Shown piece after piece: positions 62,016 to 64,000 of a DNA stretch of 64,000 bases. The DNA comes from Eonycteris spelaea. Its lineage: Eukaryota > Chordata > Mammalia > Chiroptera > Pteropodidae. Each line of letters starts with the position of its first letter. The stretch's first letter is position 1. Location of the stretch: contig PUFA01000105.1 of the NCBI GenBank assembly GCA_003508835.1, positions 2,914,001-2,978,000 on the forward strand, written 5' to 3'. The notes below the pieces were generated by a model. It was not told the DNA's origin, searched no databases, and saw nothing but the letters and a program-made list of their open reading frames with translations. Both the position numbers and the translations under genes were made by a program.

Positions 62016-64000
62016 GGATAAGTTGAAATTTATAGAATTCATTAAAAAACAGAACAAAAACTAGTGCAGCAAAAACAAACAAACAAAAAACCAGAATGTA
62101 TTTTTATCTGGAACATTTCACATCTCAAGTTTTTGATTTAAGTACTTTTCACCTAATGTTCAATGAAGCAGTTTGGGTAGTCAAGGAATAAAAGAGAATT
62201 GTGATAATAGGATTTGTTTATAAGTTTTCTTCATTGAGAAGTAAAATGGTATACATATATACTTTAAGGGCAGTCTTACAAATGTTGCATGATTTCTGAG
62301 AAATTAAAGGTGAAATATCCTCACGTTTATTTTGAGTCTTTATCAAAGATTTCAAAAGTACTCTATTCATGAATAGAGCAGGTCTCTAGAAATGTGGTGG
62401 AAAATGAAAATTTGGCCGGTATTTACTTAAGAATATAACCAGGGGGAGAGAATCATTGTAATTCTTGGATGGGAAGAAATCTCTTTTTTATTTATTACAT
62501 CATCCTTTACTCTGACATTTCACCTGGATTGATGACTTTCTCTTTTATTTTCATCTTCTCTCACAATTAGTTATCATTAATTCTGCTTGGACAGCTAGAA
62601 ATTCTCATTCTACTTATTTCCTTCTTTAACATCGTCTTCATATATCTACGCCTTTTCTAGTACTGAACAACACCATCTAAGCACCATCATTAGGAGGAAT
62701 CTTTGTGAGCTACATGGCTATCACTAAAAGCCATAGGTACCATTTGCTTTTCTTTTTAACTTCTTTCTTGAAATTAATTCCAATGGATCCCCCTTTCCAC
62801 AGCCTACTAAAAAAATACTCATGTTAAAAATCACAGATCTGAATTTTAATCTATTTTAAAGTATTCTACGTATTCTGGTTCTTGTGTAGGAATTTTAAAT
62901 GTCTGCCTTTCTTTATCCTTTGTACATTCTAAAGTCCATGAAAATTCGGACCTCAACATTGAGTCTTTTGCCTTAAGAATTTGCCCAGGATTTTCAACCA
63001 TACGGATCATGGATTTAATCTTTGCCTGTGACATTTCTGTTTCCTTCCTACACCCACACAACATTTTTTTTTTTTTAGATACTCGTAAGCTTCCCATAGC
63101 AGTCTTAGTTAAAATGGTATCTTCGTGTTTCTGGGCCAGTTTGTGTTAACAGCGTAGAATTCAGTGTGCTCTGCTTTTAGCTTCTCTGAGAGATATGTCA
63201 CTGTAATCTAATGATTTAGTAAACAAACTTCTCAGGACTTTTATTTTTACATGCGAAATCTTATGTAATACAGTCAACAGTGCATTATTCTCAGGTGACC
63301 TTCTGGAATCTCTTATGAAGACCAAGTGACTTTCCGTGTCTACTATAGCGACAAAAAAAGATGCTTTTCTTTTGCACATCCTAAAGTAAGAGATACGGTG
63401 AAGATCTCAAAAGTTTGACTGTAGGATTATTTCTTGTTTAAATTAGGAAAGTCGCATACAAGGTAATCAGTAAGAGTGATGCGGCTGAGATGACTTTTTA
63501 AAATTTAATTCACTGATTCTGAGGCATGCCTTGGAGTATATTCTCTTAACGAAGATGTCCAGTGACATCTTTGCTGCTCTGGAGCTGAGGGCCCTTTACA
63601 TGACAACTTGGTCCGTCTTAAATTGTATTGTCATTTAGCTTTCCTGGAGGCTGTCCTTTGGAGTGACAGCAAGGAACTCATAGTAAAAATGATTGACAGG
63701 GTCCTTGACTATTTGCCCTTAAAATGAGGTTATTTTCTGTGAGATGGTGTTTTTCTCTCATTTCCACTCCGATGAAGTGCTTGCCATATTCTTGACTATT
63801 GATGACAATAGACTTTGCGGAACCCTTGACCTGAGGGATAAATGAACTTTCATGAACTTCATCCGTTTTATATCACACACACAACGACATCATATAATGT
63901 AATCGTAATAAAACACATAAATAATAATACATGAAATCATGTAGCATATATTTCAATGCTTTTTAAGGGATGATTATCATTCATGGTATCAGGGAACTGC
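62016..64000. other. AT-rich, no gene seen
   Basis: A T12 run lies at 63064-63075. Minus ORFs at 62846-63097 and 63161-63379 have no recognised domain or splice context. No named repeat. Confidence 0.35.

Overview
This is mammalian nuclear DNA. It is AT-rich, gene-poor and mostly non-coding, with one CpG island, many microsatellites and a background of old eutherian repeats (MIR, L2, L1, MLT1-type LTRs, Tigger-type DNA transposons). Two L1 3' ends carry a phrase (positions 41710-41760 and 28900-28950) that I associate with Laurasiatheria, perhaps bats or horses. No lineage-specific SINE (primate Alu, rodent B1/B2, carnivore, ruminant, horse or vespertilionid type) was recognised. Order-level placement is therefore a guess.

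The only convincing gene evidence is on the + strand. A CpG island at about 9.46-10.77 kb looks like a promoter with a first exon. It holds an ATG in a strong start context (9832) followed after 12 codons by a strong splice donor (9868/9869), and two more strong donors downstream (10094 and 10756). About 14 kb further on, at 23903-24110, lies a 208-bp internal exon with a 13-T polypyrimidine tract, a CAG acceptor and a GTAAGC donor. It is open in the phase that the first exon would supply. The joined 81-residue N-terminus was not recognised as a known family. The rest of the window would then be upstream flank (1-9.4 kb), intron 1 (9.9-23.9 kb) and a large later intron (24.1-64 kb). No rRNA, tRNA, CRISPR or bacterial-type features are present.

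Repeats by region. 1-9 kb: MIR and LINE fragments and a diverged ~145-bp direct repeat. 12-23 kb: microsatellites, an L1 with an inverted 5' piece (19456-20290), a ~400-bp CA/TA-rich tract and a polypurine tract. 24-29 kb: a possible conserved non-coding block, an intact Tigger-type element with TA target duplication (25855-26178), an MLT1-type LTR and a GATA array on an L1 tail. 32-42 kb: LTR-like pieces and MIRs, one holding a 40-bp tandem duplication. 43-57 kb: old LINEs, L2 copies, a second Tigger-type element (52265-52614) and the partner of an LTR-like pair. 58-62 kb: a near-perfect 40-bp-stem hairpin flanked by TA (58318-58409), an L1 3' region and a GT/GC tract. Most small ORFs in the window look like chance ORFs.
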